Below, piece after piece: positions 31,975 to 41,739 of a DNA stretch of 51,774 bases. This DNA is from an uncultured Lachnospiraceae bacterium. Its GTDB lineage: Bacteria > Bacillota > Clostridia > Lachnospirales > Lachnospiraceae. The stretch is taken from contig CASEIR010000042.1 in the NCBI GenBank assembly GCA_949287925.1, positions 1-51,774 of the forward strand, in the 5' to 3' direction. Made by a program: the position numbers and the translations under genes. Under the pieces are notes generated by a model. It saw only the letters and a program-made list of their open reading frames with translations, searched no databases and was not told where the DNA came from. Each line of letters starts with the position of its first letter. Positions within the stretch are counted from its first letter, which is position 1.

Positions 31975-34900
31975 ATGGAGAAAAACAGAATTCGTCCCAT
32001 CAAAAGCGGAAGAAGTTCACGTATGAGCTATTCCAGACAAAAAGAAGTGCTTCAGATGCCGAATTTGATCGAAGTTCAGAAGGATTCCTACCAGTGGTTT
32101 CTGGATGAAGGATTAAAAGAAGTATTTGATGACATTTCTCCGATCGCGGATTACAGCGGTCATCTCAGCCTGGAGTTCGTTGATTTTACTTTATGCGAGG
32201 ATGACGTAAAGTATACGATCGAAGAGTGCAAAGAACGCGACGCTACCTATGCGGCACCGCTGAAGGTGAGGGTAAGACTTCATAATAAGGAAACAGAAGA
32301 GATCAATGAGCATGAGATCTTCATGGGAGATCTGCCATTGATGACCAGCACGGGTACATTTGTGATCAACGGAGCAGAACGTGTTATCGTCAGCCAGCTG
32401 GTCCGGTCACCTGGTATTTACTATGCGATCGCGCATGACAAATTAGGCAAAAAATTATTTTCTTCTACAGTCATCCCGAACCGGGGAGCATGGCTGGAGT
32501 ATGAGACAGATTCCAATGACGTTTTTTATGTACGAGTAGATAGAACAAGAAAGGTGCCGATTACTGTGCTGATCCGTGCACTGGGAATCGGAACCAACCC
32601 GGAGATTGTTGAACTGTTCGGCGAAGAGCCGAAGATCATGGCCAGCTTCGAGAAGGATGCTGCAACCAATTACCAGGAAGGTCTTCTGGAACTGTACAAG
32701 AAGATCCGTCCGGGCGAGCCGCTTGCGGTAGACAGTGCGGAGAGCCTGATTACCAGTATGTTCTTCGATCCGAGACGTTATGATCTGGCAAAAGTCGGAA
32801 GATATAAATTCAACAAGAAACTGCTGTTGAGAAACCGGATCAACGGACAGATTCTGGCGGAGACGGTGGCAAGCCCCATCACCGGCGAAGTGATTGCTGA
32901 AGCCGGAACCAAAGTAACCAGAGAGCTGGCCGACCAGATCCAGAATGCGGCTGTTCCATATGTATGGATCCAGCGCCCGGATGAAGAGCGGAACATCAAG
33001 GTCCTGTCTAATATGATGGTAGACATTACATCCATCGTAGACATAGACCCGGAAGAAGTAGGTGTGACCGAACTGGTATATTATCCGGTGCTGGCGAATA
33101 TCCTGGAGGAATCCGCAGGAGATGTTGAGGAACTGAAGTACGCAATCAAGAGAGATATCCACGATCTGATTCCGAAGCATATTACAAAAGAGGACATCCT
33201 GGCCTCTATCAACTATAATATCCATCTGGAGTACGGACTTGGCAATGACGACGATATCGACCACCTGGGCAACCGGCGGATCCGCTCGGTAGGGGAGCTT
33301 CTCCAGAACCAGTACCGGATTGGTCTGTCCCGTCTGGAGAGAGTGGTGCGTGAGAGAATGACCACGCAGGATCTGGAAGGAATCTCACCCCAGTCTCTGA
33401 TTAATATCAAACCGGTGACTGCTGCGGTGAAGGAATTCTTCGGATCCTCCCAGCTGTCCCAGTTCATGGATCAGAACAACCCGTTGGGCGAGCTGACACA
33501 CAAGAGACGTCTGTCCGCATTGGGACCGGGCGGTCTGTCCAGAGACCGGGCAGGTTTCGAGGTCCGCGACGTACACTATTCCCATTATGGAAGAATGTGC
33601 CCGATCGAGACGCCTGAAGGACCCAACATCGGTCTGATCAACTCACTTGCGACTTATGCAAGAATCAATCAGTATGGATTTGTGGAAGCGCCGTACCGCA
33701 AGATCAACCATGACGATCCCACCAATCCGGTGGTAACAGACGAAGTGGTATACATGACTGCGGATGAAGAGGATAACTATCATGTGGCGCAGGCCAATGA
33801 GCCGCTGGATGAAGAAGGCCATTTCATCCATAAGAATGTATCCGGACGTTACCGCGACGAGACCCAGGAGTACGAAAGAAGAATGTTCGATTATATGGAC
33901 GTTTCTCCGAAGATGGTATTCTCCGTGGCAACGGCCCTGATTCCTTTCCTGGAAAATGACGACGCCAACCGTGCGCTGATGGGATCCAACATGCAGCGTC
34001 AGGCGGTGCCGCTTCTGATGACAGAGGCGCCTGTGGTTGGAACCGGAATGGAAGAGAAGACTGCCGTAGACTCCGGCGTGTGAGTGGTTGCAGAAGAAGG
34101 CGGCGTGGTAGAACGCTCCACCTCCAAGGAGATCACCATCCGTCAGGACGATGGCAATCTGAAGAAATATAAGCTGACCAAGTTCTTAAGAAGTAACCAG
34201 AGCAACTGCTACAACCAGAGACCGATCGTGTTCAAGGGCGACCGTGTGGAGGCCGGGGACGTCATTGCGGACGGACCGTCTAACTCCAATGGAGAGATCT
34301 CGCTTGGCAAGAACCCGCTGATAGGATTCATGACCTGGGAAGGCTACAACTACGAGGATGCGGTACTGTTAAGCGAGAGACTGGTGCAGGATGATGTATA
34401 TACATCTGTGCACATTGAAGAATATGAAGCAGAAGCCCGTGACACCAAGCTGGGACCGGAAGAGATTACCCGGGATATTCCGGGCGTGGGCGACGACGCG
34501 CTGAAGAACCTGGATGAGAGAGGAATCATCCGGATTGGCGCGGAAGTACGTGCCGGAGATATTCTGGTTGGTAAGGTAACTCCGAAGGGAGAGACAGAGC
34601 TGACTGCGGAAGAGAGACTGTTAAGAGCAATCTTCGGCGAGAAGGCAAGAGAGGTAAGAGATACTTCCCTGAAGGTACCTCATGGCGAATACGGTATCGT
34701 AGTTGACGCAAAGGTATTCACCAGAGAGAACGGCGACGAGCTGTCTCCGGGCGTTAACCAGGCGGTACGTATCTATATTGCCCAGAAGAGAAAGATTTCT
34801 GTAGGTGATAAGATGGCGGGACGTCACGGTAATAAGGGTGTCGTTTCCCGTGTGCTTCCGGTAGAAGATATGCCGTTCCTGCCAAATGGCCGTCCGCTGG

Positions 34901-35844
34901 ACATCGTGCTGAACCCGCTGGGTGTGCCGTCCCGTATGAACATCGGTCAGGTTCTGGAGATTCACCTGTCCCTGGCTGCAAAAGCGCTGGGCTTCAATAT
35001 TGCCACTCCGGTATTTGACGGAGCGGATGAGAATGATATCATGGATACGCTTGACCTGGCAAATGACTACGTTAACTTAAGCTGGGAAGAATTTGAAGCG
35101 AAGCATAAAGAAGAACTGCTTCCGGAAGTGCTGCAGTATCTGTCTGACAATCGTGAACACCGGAAACTGTGGAAGGGCGTTCCGATTTCCAGAGATGGAA
35201 AAGTCCGCCTGCGCGATGGAAGAACCGGGGAATATTTTGACAGTCCGGTTACCATTGGACACATGCACTATCTGAAACTGCACCACCTAGTAGACGATAA
35301 GATTCATGCACGTTCAACCGGACCATACTCTCTGGTAACTCAGCAGCCGTTGGGCGGTAAAGCCCAGTTTGGAGGCCAGCGTTTCGGAGAGATGGAAGTT
35401 TGGGCCCGGGAGGCTTACGGCGCGTCTTATACACTGCAGGAGATTCTGACTGTGAAGTCGGATGATGTGATCGGGCGTGTGAAGACCTATGAAGCCATTA
35501 TCAAAGGCGAAAATATTCCAGAGCCTGGTATTCCGGAATCCTTCAAGGTGCTTTTGAAAGAACTGCAGTCTCTCGGACTGGATGTACGTGTGCTGCGTGA
35601 TGATAATACAGAAGTGGAGATCATGGAGACGGTGGATATGGGCGAGACCGATTTCCGTTCCCTGATTGAAGGAGACAGAAAATACCGTCAGGATGACGAC
35701 TTCGGCGCGCAGGGATATACCGAGCAGGAATTCCAGGACGAAGAGTTGGTAAATGTGGAAGACGAGTCGGATGACGATGATTTCGATATCGAGTTTGATG
35801 AAACTGACGATTATGGATACGACGATATGTCGGACGAGGAATAG
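31975..35844 (+). CDS. rpoB: RNA polymerase beta subunit, interrupted by an in-frame UGA
   Basis: The frame encodes a beta subunit of 1289 codons, but codon 703 (34081–34083) is TGA; the frame resumes at once with [14 protein letters not shown]. Both halves are fully conserved: rifampicin region [21 protein letters not shown] with sensitive-type residues, [36 protein letters not shown] and the C-terminal RFGEMEVWA. The UGA falls in DSGVxVVAEEGG, a position that is Thr in E. coli and Ala in B. subtilis from memory, so not strictly conserved. Options are a sequencing or assembly error, selenocysteine insertion (a SECIS-like hairpin lies just downstream), readthrough, or two polypeptides. A GTG codon follows the stop but no clear ribosome binding site precedes it. 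Start ATG follows GAGGAGTGAAACGTCAAT. Confidence 0.9.
34084..34121 (+). promoter_or_regulatory. SECIS-like hairpin downstream of the rpoB UGA
   Basis: GG (34099–34100), a bulged C, GGCGT (34102–34106), loop GGTAGA (34107–34112), ACGCT (34113–34117), CC (34118–34119). It has seven base pairs with one wobble and one bulge. The loop begins 23 bases after UGA with GG, within the distance and loop rules described for bacterial SECIS elements. The sequence is also constrained as coding DNA, so chance is possible. Confidence 0.4.
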
Positions 35845-35859
35845 GGAGGAGTGCCGTAA

Positions 35860-38800
35860 ATGCCAGAAAATAACAAAGAACAAGCATATCAGCCAATGAC
35901 CTTTGATGCAATTAAGATCGGCTTGGCATCACCTGAAAAAATATTAGAATGGTCCAGGGGTGAGGTTACCAAACCAGAGACCATTAACTATAGAACACTG
36001 AAACCGGAGAAAGACGGGCTATTCTGTGAAAAGATCTTCGGGCCCAGCAAAGACTGGGAGTGTCACTGTGGAAAGTATAAGAAGATCCGTTATAAAGGCG
36101 TGGTCTGCGACCGCTGTGGCGTGGAAGTGACAAAAGCAAGTGTCCGCCGCGAGCGTATGGGGCATATTGCCCTGGCCGCTCCGGTGTCGCACATCTGGTA
36201 CTTCAAAGGAATCCCCAGCCGCATGGGACTGATTCTGGATCTGTCTCCGCGGACACTGGAGAAAGTACTGTATTTTGCTTCTTATATTGTGCTGGATAAG
36301 GGAGAGACAGATCTGCAGTACAAGCAGGTGCTGTCCGAACAGGAATATCAGGAAGCAAGGGAAGCGTGGGGCAGTTCATTCCGTGTGGGAATGGGCGCAG
36401 AGTCTATTCAGGAACTACTGCGGGCCATTGACCTGGACAAGGAATACGCAGAGCTGCAGGAAGGCCTGAAAGGCGCCACCGGACAGAAGCGCGCAAGAAT
36501 CGTGAAACGTCTGGAAGTGGTAGAGGCATTCCGGGAATCCGGCAATAAACCGGAGTGGATGATCATGACGGCGATCCCGGTGATTCCGCCGGATCTGCGT
36601 CCGATGGTACAGCTGGACGGCGGACGTTTTGCAACGTCCGACTTGAATGATCTGTACAGAAGGATCATTAACCGTAACAATCGTCTGAAACGTCTGCTGG
36701 AGCTGGGCGCGCCGGACATTATCGTTAGAAATGAAAAAAGAATGCTGCAGGAAGCAGTGGATGCCCTGATCGACAACGGACGCCGGGGCCGTCCGGTTAC
36801 CGGACCTGGAAACCGTGCGCTCAAATCTCTGTCCGACATGTTGAAGGGTAAATCCGGGCGTTTCCGTCAGAACCTGCTGGGTAAACGTGTAGACTATTCC
36901 GGACGATCCGTTATCGTAGTAGGACCGGAGTTGAAGATTTACCAGTGCGGTCTGCCAAAAGAGATGGCTATTGAGCTGTTCAAGCCTTTTGTTATGAAGG
37001 AGCTGGTACAGAACGGCACCGCGCATAATATTAAAAATGCCAAGAAGATGGTGGAGAGACTGGAACCACAGGTGTGGGATGTCCTGGAAGATGTGATCAA
37101 GGAGCATCCGGTGATGCTGAACCGTGCCCCTACGCTGCACCGTCTGGGAATTCAGGCTTTCGAGCCGATCCTGGTAGAAGGTAAGGCTATCAAGCTGCAT
37201 CCGCTGGTATGTACCGCCTACAACGCGGACTTCGACGGAGACCAGATGGCGGTTCATCTTCCGCTGTCCGTAGAAGCGCAGGCAGAGTGCCGTTTCCTTC
37301 TGTTGTCACCGAATAACCTGCTGAAGCCGTCTGACGGAGGACCGGTTGCGGTTCCTTCTCAGGATATGGTACTGGGTATCTATTACCTGACCCAGGAAAG
37401 ACCGGGAGCAAAGGGAGAAGGCAAGTTCTTCAAGAGCGTGAATGAAGCGATCCTTGCATATGAGAATGAAGCTATTACGCTTCATTCCAGAATCAAAGTA
37501 CGTGTACGCAAGACGATGGCGGACGGAACGGAGTTGGTAGACATCATTGAATCTACCCTGGGACGGTTCCTCTTTAACGAGATTATTCCGCAGGATCTTG
37601 GATTTGTAGACAGAGAGCAGGAAGGCAACGAACTGCTGCTGGAAGTGGATTTCCACGTAGGGAAAAAACAGCTCAAGCAGATCCTGGAAAAGGTTATCAA
37701 CACGCATGGTTCCACAGCTACGGCAGAAGTGCTTGACGCTGTAAAATCTATTGGTTACAAGTATTCTACCAGAGCTGCCATGACCGTATCCATCTCCGAT
37801 ATGACGGTGCCGCCGCAGAAACCGGAGATGATCCAGAAAGCGCAGGATACGGTGGATAAAATCACCAAGAACTATAAGCGTGGTCTTATTACAGAAGAAG
37901 AACGTTACAAAGAAGTCGTAGAGACCTGGAAAGCAACTGACGACGCACTGACAGAGGCGCTGCTGTCCGGTCTGGATAAATACAACAACATCTTTATGAT
38001 GGCGGACTCCGGAGCCCGTGGTTCCGATAAACAGATCAAACAGCTTGCAGGTATGCGTGGACTGATGGCAGATACCACCGGACGTACCATCGAGCTGCCG
38101 ATCAAGTCCAACTTCCGTGAAGGTCTGGACGTACTGGAATATTTCATGTCTGCTCACGGAGCACGTAAGGGTCTGTCTGATACGGCTCTTCGTACCGCCG
38201 ACTCCGGTTACCTGACCAGACGTCTGGTGGATGTATCTCAGGAGCTGATCATTCATGAAGTCGACTGCGTGGAGAAGGGCGCTGAGATTCCGGGTATGTA
38301 TGTGAAAGCATTCATGGACGGTAATGAAGAGATCGAAAGTCTGCAGGAGCGTATCACTGGACGTTATCTCTGCGAGAACATCGTGGATAAGGATGGAAAC
38401 ATTCTGGTGAAGGCAAACCATATGGTAACACCGAAACGTGCAGAGTTGATCATGAAGAAAGGCGTGGATGAGAATGGAGAAACCTTGAAGAAAATCAAGA
38501 TCCGTACCATCCTGACCTGCCGCTCTCACAACGGTGTATGTGCGAAGTGCTATGGTGCAAACATGGCGACGGGAGAACCGGTACAGGTGGGAGAATCTGT
38601 AGGTATTATCGCAGCTCAGTCCATTGGAGAGCCGGGTACTCAGCTGACCATGCGTACTTTCCATACCGGTGGTGTGGCCGGTGACGATATCACCCAGGGT
38701 CTTCCTCGTGTGGAAGAGCTTTTCGAGGCAAGAAAGCCGAAGGGACTTGCGATCATTACAGAATTTGCAGGAGTTGCCAATATCAATGATACGAAGAAGA

Positions 38801-39528
38801 AGCGGGAGATCATCGTAACGAATCAGGAGACCGGAGAGTCTAAGGCTTATCTGATCCCCTATGGATCCAGAATCAAGATCATGGACGGAGCGGTGCTGGA
38901 AGCCGGCGACGAACTGACAGAAGGTAGTGTGAATCCGCATGATATCCTGAAGATCAAGGGGCTGCGTGCCGTACAGGATTATATGATTCAGGAAGTACAG
39001 CGTGTATATCGTCTCCAGGGTGTTGAGATCAACGATAAGCATATCGAAGTGATCGTGCGCCAGATGCTGAAGAAAGTCCGCATCGAGGAGGCTGGAGATA
39101 CGGAATTCCTGCCGGGAACCAATGTAGACAGACTGGAATTTGAAGATGTGAACGAACAGATGGTAAAAGAAGGAAAAGAGCCGGCCACCGGCGAGCAGAT
39201 TATGCTTGGTATCACCAAGGCATCTCTGGCTACGAATTCCTTCCTGTCTGCGGCATCCTTCCAGGAGACTACCAAGGTACTGACGGAAGCAGCGATTAAA
39301 GGTAAGATCGATCCATTGATTGGTCTGAAAGAGAATGTTATTATCGGTAAACACATTCCGGCTGGTACGGGTATGCGTAAGTACCGTGATATCAAACTGG
39401 ATACCGAGCTGTCCATGGATGACGATTTGATGTTCGAGGAAGAGGAAGAAGTGGAAGGTATGGATATGCATACTGAAGAAACAGAAGAAGCAGCAGCCGT
39501 GGAAGAGCTGGAAACAGTAGAAGAATAA
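35860..39528 (+). CDS. rpoC: RNA polymerase beta' subunit
   Basis: The catalytic beta' subunit has 1222 residues. It begins with the clamp and the zinc motif [20 protein letters not shown]. The active-site loop [12 protein letters not shown] holds the three Mg-binding aspartates (457, 459, 461). The rudder, bridge helix ([19 protein letters not shown]) and trigger-loop region ([20 protein letters not shown]) are intact, as is the second zinc site [13 protein letters not shown]. The C-terminus ends in a Glu-rich tail. Unlike rpoB, no internal stop occurs. It follows rpoB by 15 bases with GGGAGGAGTGCCGTAA as ribosome binding site. Confidence 0.98.
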   Translation: MPENNKEQAYQPMTFDAIKIGLASPEKILEWSRGEVTKPETINYRTLKPEKDGLFCEKIFGPSKDWECHCGKYKKIRYKGVVCDRCGVEVTKASVRRERMGHIALAAPVSHIWYFKGIPSRMGLILDLSPRTLEKVLYFASYIVLDKGETDLQYKQVLSEQEYQEAREAWGSSFRVGMGAESIQELLRAIDLDKEYAELQEGLKGATGQKRARIVKRLEVVEAFRESGNKPEWMIMTAIPVIPPDLRPMVQLDGGRFATSDLNDLYRRIINRNNRLKRLLELGAPDIIVRNEKRMLQEAVDALIDNGRRGRPVTGPGNRALKSLSDMLKGKSGRFRQNLLGKRVDYSGRSVIVVGPELKIYQCGLPKEMAIELFKPFVMKELVQNGTAHNIKNAKKMVERLEPQVWDVLEDVIKEHPVMLNRAPTLHRLGIQAFEPILVEGKAIKLHPLVCTAYNADFDGDQMAVHLPLSVEAQAECRFLLLSPNNLLKPSDGGPVAVPSQDMVLGIYYLTQERPGAKGEGKFFKSVNEAILAYENEAITLHSRIKVRVRKTMADGTELVDIIESTLGRFLFNEIIPQDLGFVDREQEGNELLLEVDFHVGKKQLKQILEKVINTHGSTATAEVLDAVKSIGYKYSTRAAMTVSISDMTVPPQKPEMIQKAQDTVDKITKNYKRGLITEEERYKEVVETWKATDDALTEALLSGLDKYNNIFMMADSGARGSDKQIKQLAGMRGLMADTTGRTIELPIKSNFREGLDVLEYFMSAHGARKGLSDTALRTADSGYLTRRLVDVSQELIIHEVDCVEKGAEIPGMYVKAFMDGNEEIESLQERITGRYLCENIVDKDGNILVKANHMVTPKRAELIMKKGVDENGETLKKIKIRTILTCRSHNGVCAKCYGANMATGEPVQVGESVGIIAAQSIGEPGTQLTMRTFHTGGVAGDDITQGLPRVEELFEARKPKGLAIITEFAGVANINDTKKKREIIVTNQETGESKAYLIPYGSRIKIMDGAVLEAGDELTEGSVNPHDILKIKGLRAVQDYMIQEVQRVYRLQGVEINDKHIEVIVRQMLKKVRIEEAGDTEFLPGTNVDRLEFEDVNEQMVKEGKEPATGEQIMLGITKASLATNSFLSAASFQETTKVLTEAAIKGKIDPLIGLKENVIIGKHIPAGTGMRKYRDIKLDTELSMDDDLMFEEEEEVEGMDMHTEETEEAAAVEELETVEE

Positions 39529-39530
39529 AT

Positions 39531-39575
39531 AAAAAAGCCCGAGCCATCCGCGCAAGGAAAGGCCCGGGCTTTTTT
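39531..39575 (+). terminator. rpoBC terminator
   Basis: GCCCGAGCC (39537–39545) pairs with GGCCCGGGC (39561–39569) with one mismatch, flanked by a run of As before and a run of Ts after (39570–39575). Confidence 0.88.
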
Positions 39576-39584
39576 GGGGGCGAT

Positions 39585-39622
39585 TTGGGGACGGGGAATT
39601 TTTAAAAATTCCCCGTCCCCAA
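39585..39622. repeat. Perfect 38-base palindrome (GGGGAATTTT family)
   Basis: Two 19-base arms (39585–39603 and 39604–39622) are perfect complements, TTGGGGACGGGGAATTTTT on the left. No loop separates them. The GGGGAATTTT core recurs in the palindrome at 28126–28179, and TTGGGGACGG resembles REP elements of many Firmicutes. It lies between the rpoC terminator and a small gene. Confidence 0.8.
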
Positions 39623-39640
39623 CCTTAGGAGAGGATGGAT

Positions 39641-39820
39641 ATGATGGCAGAGGCGATTGGCGGAGTTATTTCTACGGCAGTTGTGGGAGGAATTCTCCTG
39701 CTTGCGGTAATACTGGTTTTGAGGGGTATGTGGAGAAGAAGAAAACAAGGCGGCTGTGGCTGCGGCTGCAGCGGGTGTTCCATAAATTGTGGAAAGAAAA
39801 GTCAGGACAAAGACCAATAG
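39641..39820 (+). CDS. FeoB-associated Cys-rich membrane protein
   Basis: This 59-residue peptide has a transmembrane helix (AVVGGILLLAVILVLRGMW), a basic patch (RRRKQ) and a cysteine-rich tail GGCGCGCSGCSINCGKK with five cysteines. It matches the small proteins annotated as FeoB-associated Cys-rich membrane proteins, which usually accompany ferrous-iron transporters. No feoA or feoB lies within this window, so here it is an orphan between rpoC and the M24 peptidase. Start: GAGAGG ends before ATG 39641; ATGs at 39635 and 39644 are alternatives. Binding of iron or other metal through the cysteines is a family expectation, not shown. Confidence 0.78.
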   Translation: MMAEAIGGVISTAVVGGILLLAVILVLRGMWRRRKQGGCGCGCSGCSINCGKKSQDKDQ

Positions 39821-39822
39821 AA

Positions 39823-39851
39823 TTGACTTTTTTATATGTGAATATTATAAT
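39823..39851 (+). promoter_or_regulatory. Promoter of the M24 peptidase gene
   Basis: TTGACT (39823–39828), 17-base spacer, TATAAT (39846–39851), starting two bases after the stop codon of the Cys-rich peptide gene. Confidence 0.75.
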
Positions 39852-39863
39852 GAAGCTGACATG

Positions 39864-39890
39864 GACCGGCAGAGGGGTTTACTGCCGGTC
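39864..39890 (+). other. 5' leader stem-loop of the M24 peptidase mRNA
   Basis: GACCGGCAG (39864–39872) pairs perfectly with CTGCCGGTC (39882–39890) around a 9-base loop. It begins near the predicted transcription start and has no U-run, so it is more likely an mRNA 5' stabilising structure than a terminator. Confidence 0.55.
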
Positions 39891-39924
39891 TGAATCTTAT
39901 ACATCATAGAAAGGTTGGGGAATT

Positions 39925-41010
39925 ATGGATCAGAACAAAGTAACGAGAGTATTAAAATCCATGGAGGAAAAGGGCGTACCACAGATGATTATTTCCGACC
40001 CGGTTGCAATCTTCTATCTGACTGGAAAATGGATTCATCCAGGCGAGAGATTACTGGCGTTGTATCTGAATGTGAATGGAAATCATAAGCTGGTGATCAA
40101 CAAGCTGTTCCCGCAGGAGAAGGATCTTGGCGTGGATCTGGTATGGTACGATGATATTGAGGATGGAGTAGAGATTCTCAGCAGGTATGTTGAGAAAGAT
40201 AAGGTGATGGGAATTGACAAGACATGGCCGGCAAGATTCCTGATCCGTCTGCAGGAACTTGGAGGAGGAAGCAAGTTCGTGAACGGCTCACCGATCATCG
40301 ATTATATCCGTATGGTGAAAGATGAAGGGGAGAAGGAACTGATGAGAGAGTCTTCCAGACTGAACGACATCGCGATGGAACGACTGATCCCATGGGTGGT
40401 AAAAGGATTGACAGAAAAAGAACTGAACGCGAAGATCCGGGAGATCTATAAAGATCTGGGATGCGAGGATGTCTCCTTTGATCCGATCACAGCTTATGCC
40501 CATGGAGCAGCTGATCCGCATCACGTAACGGATGATTCCAAGGGAAAACGTGGTGACTGCGTGATCCTTGATATCGGAGCATTCAAAGATAATTATGCAT
40601 CTGATATGACAAGAACTGTATTCATCGGGGAGGTTTCCGAACGTGCGAAAGAAATTTACGATATTGTTCTGGAAGCTAATCTGCGTGGAATCGCTGCCGC
40701 AAAACCGGGCAACCGTATGTGCGACGTAGACCTGGCGGCAAGAAATTATATCGAAGAGAAGGGATACGGACAGTACTTTACCCACAGAACCGGACATTCC
40801 ATCGGTCTGGAGGATCATGAGTTTGGCGATGTATCTTCTGTAAACGAAGATATTATCCAGGTGGGACAGTGCTTCTCTGTTGAGCCGGGTATCTATCTTC
40901 CGGATGAGAATATCGGAGTCCGTATCGAGGATCTGGTAATTATTACCGAAGATGGATGCGAGGTACTGAATCATTTTACCAAGGACCTGATCGTAGTACC
41001 GGAAGAATAA
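39925..41010 (+). CDS. M24-family peptidase (Xaa-Pro aminopeptidase type)
   Basis: This cytoplasmic metallo-aminopeptidase has 361 residues. The creatinase-like N-domain (about 1–125) is followed by the pita-bread domain with the metal ligands in sequence: DIGAFKDNYASDMTRT (two Asp), RTGHSIGLEDHE (His), SVEPGIYLPDE (Glu) and GVRIEDLVII (Glu). This is the set expected for dinuclear M24B enzymes such as PepP and PepQ. It likely removes N-terminal residues ahead of proline from peptides; the exact preference is not decidable. The gene has its own strong promoter and a terminator behind it. Confidence 0.9.
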   Translation: MDQNKVTRVLKSMEEKGVPQMIISDPVAIFYLTGKWIHPGERLLALYLNVNGNHKLVINKLFPQEKDLGVDLVWYDDIEDGVEILSRYVEKDKVMGIDKTWPARFLIRLQELGGGSKFVNGSPIIDYIRMVKDEGEKELMRESSRLNDIAMERLIPWVVKGLTEKELNAKIREIYKDLGCEDVSFDPITAYAHGAADPHHVTDDSKGKRGDCVILDIGAFKDNYASDMTRTVFIGEVSERAKEIYDIVLEANLRGIAAAKPGNRMCDVDLAARNYIEEKGYGQYFTHRTGHSIGLEDHEFGDVSSVNEDIIQVGQCFSVEPGIYLPDENIGVRIEDLVIITEDGCEVLNHFTKDLIVVPEE

Positions 41011-41039
41011 AAGAAAAGAGACAGCCATCGAAGCTGAAG

Positions 41040-41069
41040 AATGAGACCTGTGTATGCAGGTCTCATTTT
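41040..41069 (+). terminator. Terminator after the M24 peptidase gene
   Basis: AATGAGACCTG (41040–41050) pairs with CAGGTCTCATT (41057–41067), and a T-run (41066–41069) follows. The T-run overlaps the -35 box of the next promoter. Confidence 0.82.
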
Positions 41070-41096
41070 GACATTGGAAAAGGTTTCCGGTATAAT
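41068..41096 (+). promoter_or_regulatory. Perfect-consensus promoter of the HD-domain gene
   Basis: TTGACA (41068–41073), 17-base spacer, TATAAT (41091–41096): both boxes match the sigma-A consensus exactly. The upstream terminator T-run forms part of the -35 box. Confidence 0.85.
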
Positions 41097-41155
41097 CAAA
41101 ATATCAGTATATCAGATGAGAAACAGAGAGAGACTGTATAAAGGAGTGTAGAAAA

Positions 41156-41719
41156 ATGGACAGAGAACAGGCGCATGAGATTCTGATGAAATATATGAAA
41201 GGAGAGAATTATATTACCCATTCTTATGCGGTGGAAGCGATTATGAAGGGCCTGGCAAAACGGCTGGAGCCGGATCAGGTGGAGTACTGGGGGATCGTAG
41301 GTCTGCTGCATGACCTGGATGAAGAACAGTGTGACTGGAAAAATGATCTGAGTGTGCATGGCCCCACATCCGTGGAGATCCTGAAAAAAGAAGGCGTCGA
41401 TGATAAAGTGATGTTCGACGCGATCTGTGCTCATAATCCCAAAAGCGGAGTAAAGGCGAAGACCAAGCTGCAGTATGCTATTCTGGCAGCAGACCCTATG
41501 AGCGGCTTTTTGAAAGCGGTAGCTCAGATTTATCCGGATAAAAAAATTGCAAGCGTAAAGCATAAATCGGTTATGAAACGTTTTAACGAGATGAGGTTCG
41601 CGGCGGGAGCCAACCGGGACTATATGGAAGCGATTGAATTTACCGGACTTAGCCTGGATGATTTGATCGATGTTGCGTTGGAAGAGATGGGAGCGATCGC
41701 CGACGTATTAGGATTATAA
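41156..41719 (+). CDS. HD-domain hydrolase (HDIG type)
   Basis: This 187-residue protein has an HD metal-dependent phosphohydrolase fold: THSYAVEAIMKGLAKRL gives the first His, WGIVGLLHDLDEEQ the HD pair, and LSVHGPTSVEIL and ICAHNPKSG further ligands. Such proteins act on nucleotides or phosphate esters; a substrate cannot be named. It has an exceptionally good promoter and AAAGGAGTGTAGAAAA ahead of the ATG. The nucleotidyltransferase gene follows after 20 bases, so the two form an operon. Confidence 0.83.
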   Translation: MDREQAHEILMKYMKGENYITHSYAVEAIMKGLAKRLEPDQVEYWGIVGLLHDLDEEQCDWKNDLSVHGPTSVEILKKEGVDDKVMFDAICAHNPKSGVKAKTKLQYAILAADPMSGFLKAVAQIYPDKKIASVKHKSVMKRFNEMRFAAGANRDYMEAIEFTGLSLDDLIDVALEEMGAIADVLGL

Positions 41720-41739
41720 AGAATAAGAGAGGTGTCAAG

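Noticed and set aside
34084-35844. The second half of rpoB as a separate gene starting at GTG 34084
   Set aside because: No ribosome binding site precedes the GTG and the frame is continuous with the upstream half, so a single interrupted gene is simpler, although a split subunit cannot be excluded.
37306-39555. A 749-codon open frame on the minus strand opposite rpoC
   Set aside because: It is the antisense shadow of a highly conserved gene with biased codons; the translation has no recognisable domain and there is no ribosome binding site or promoter for it.
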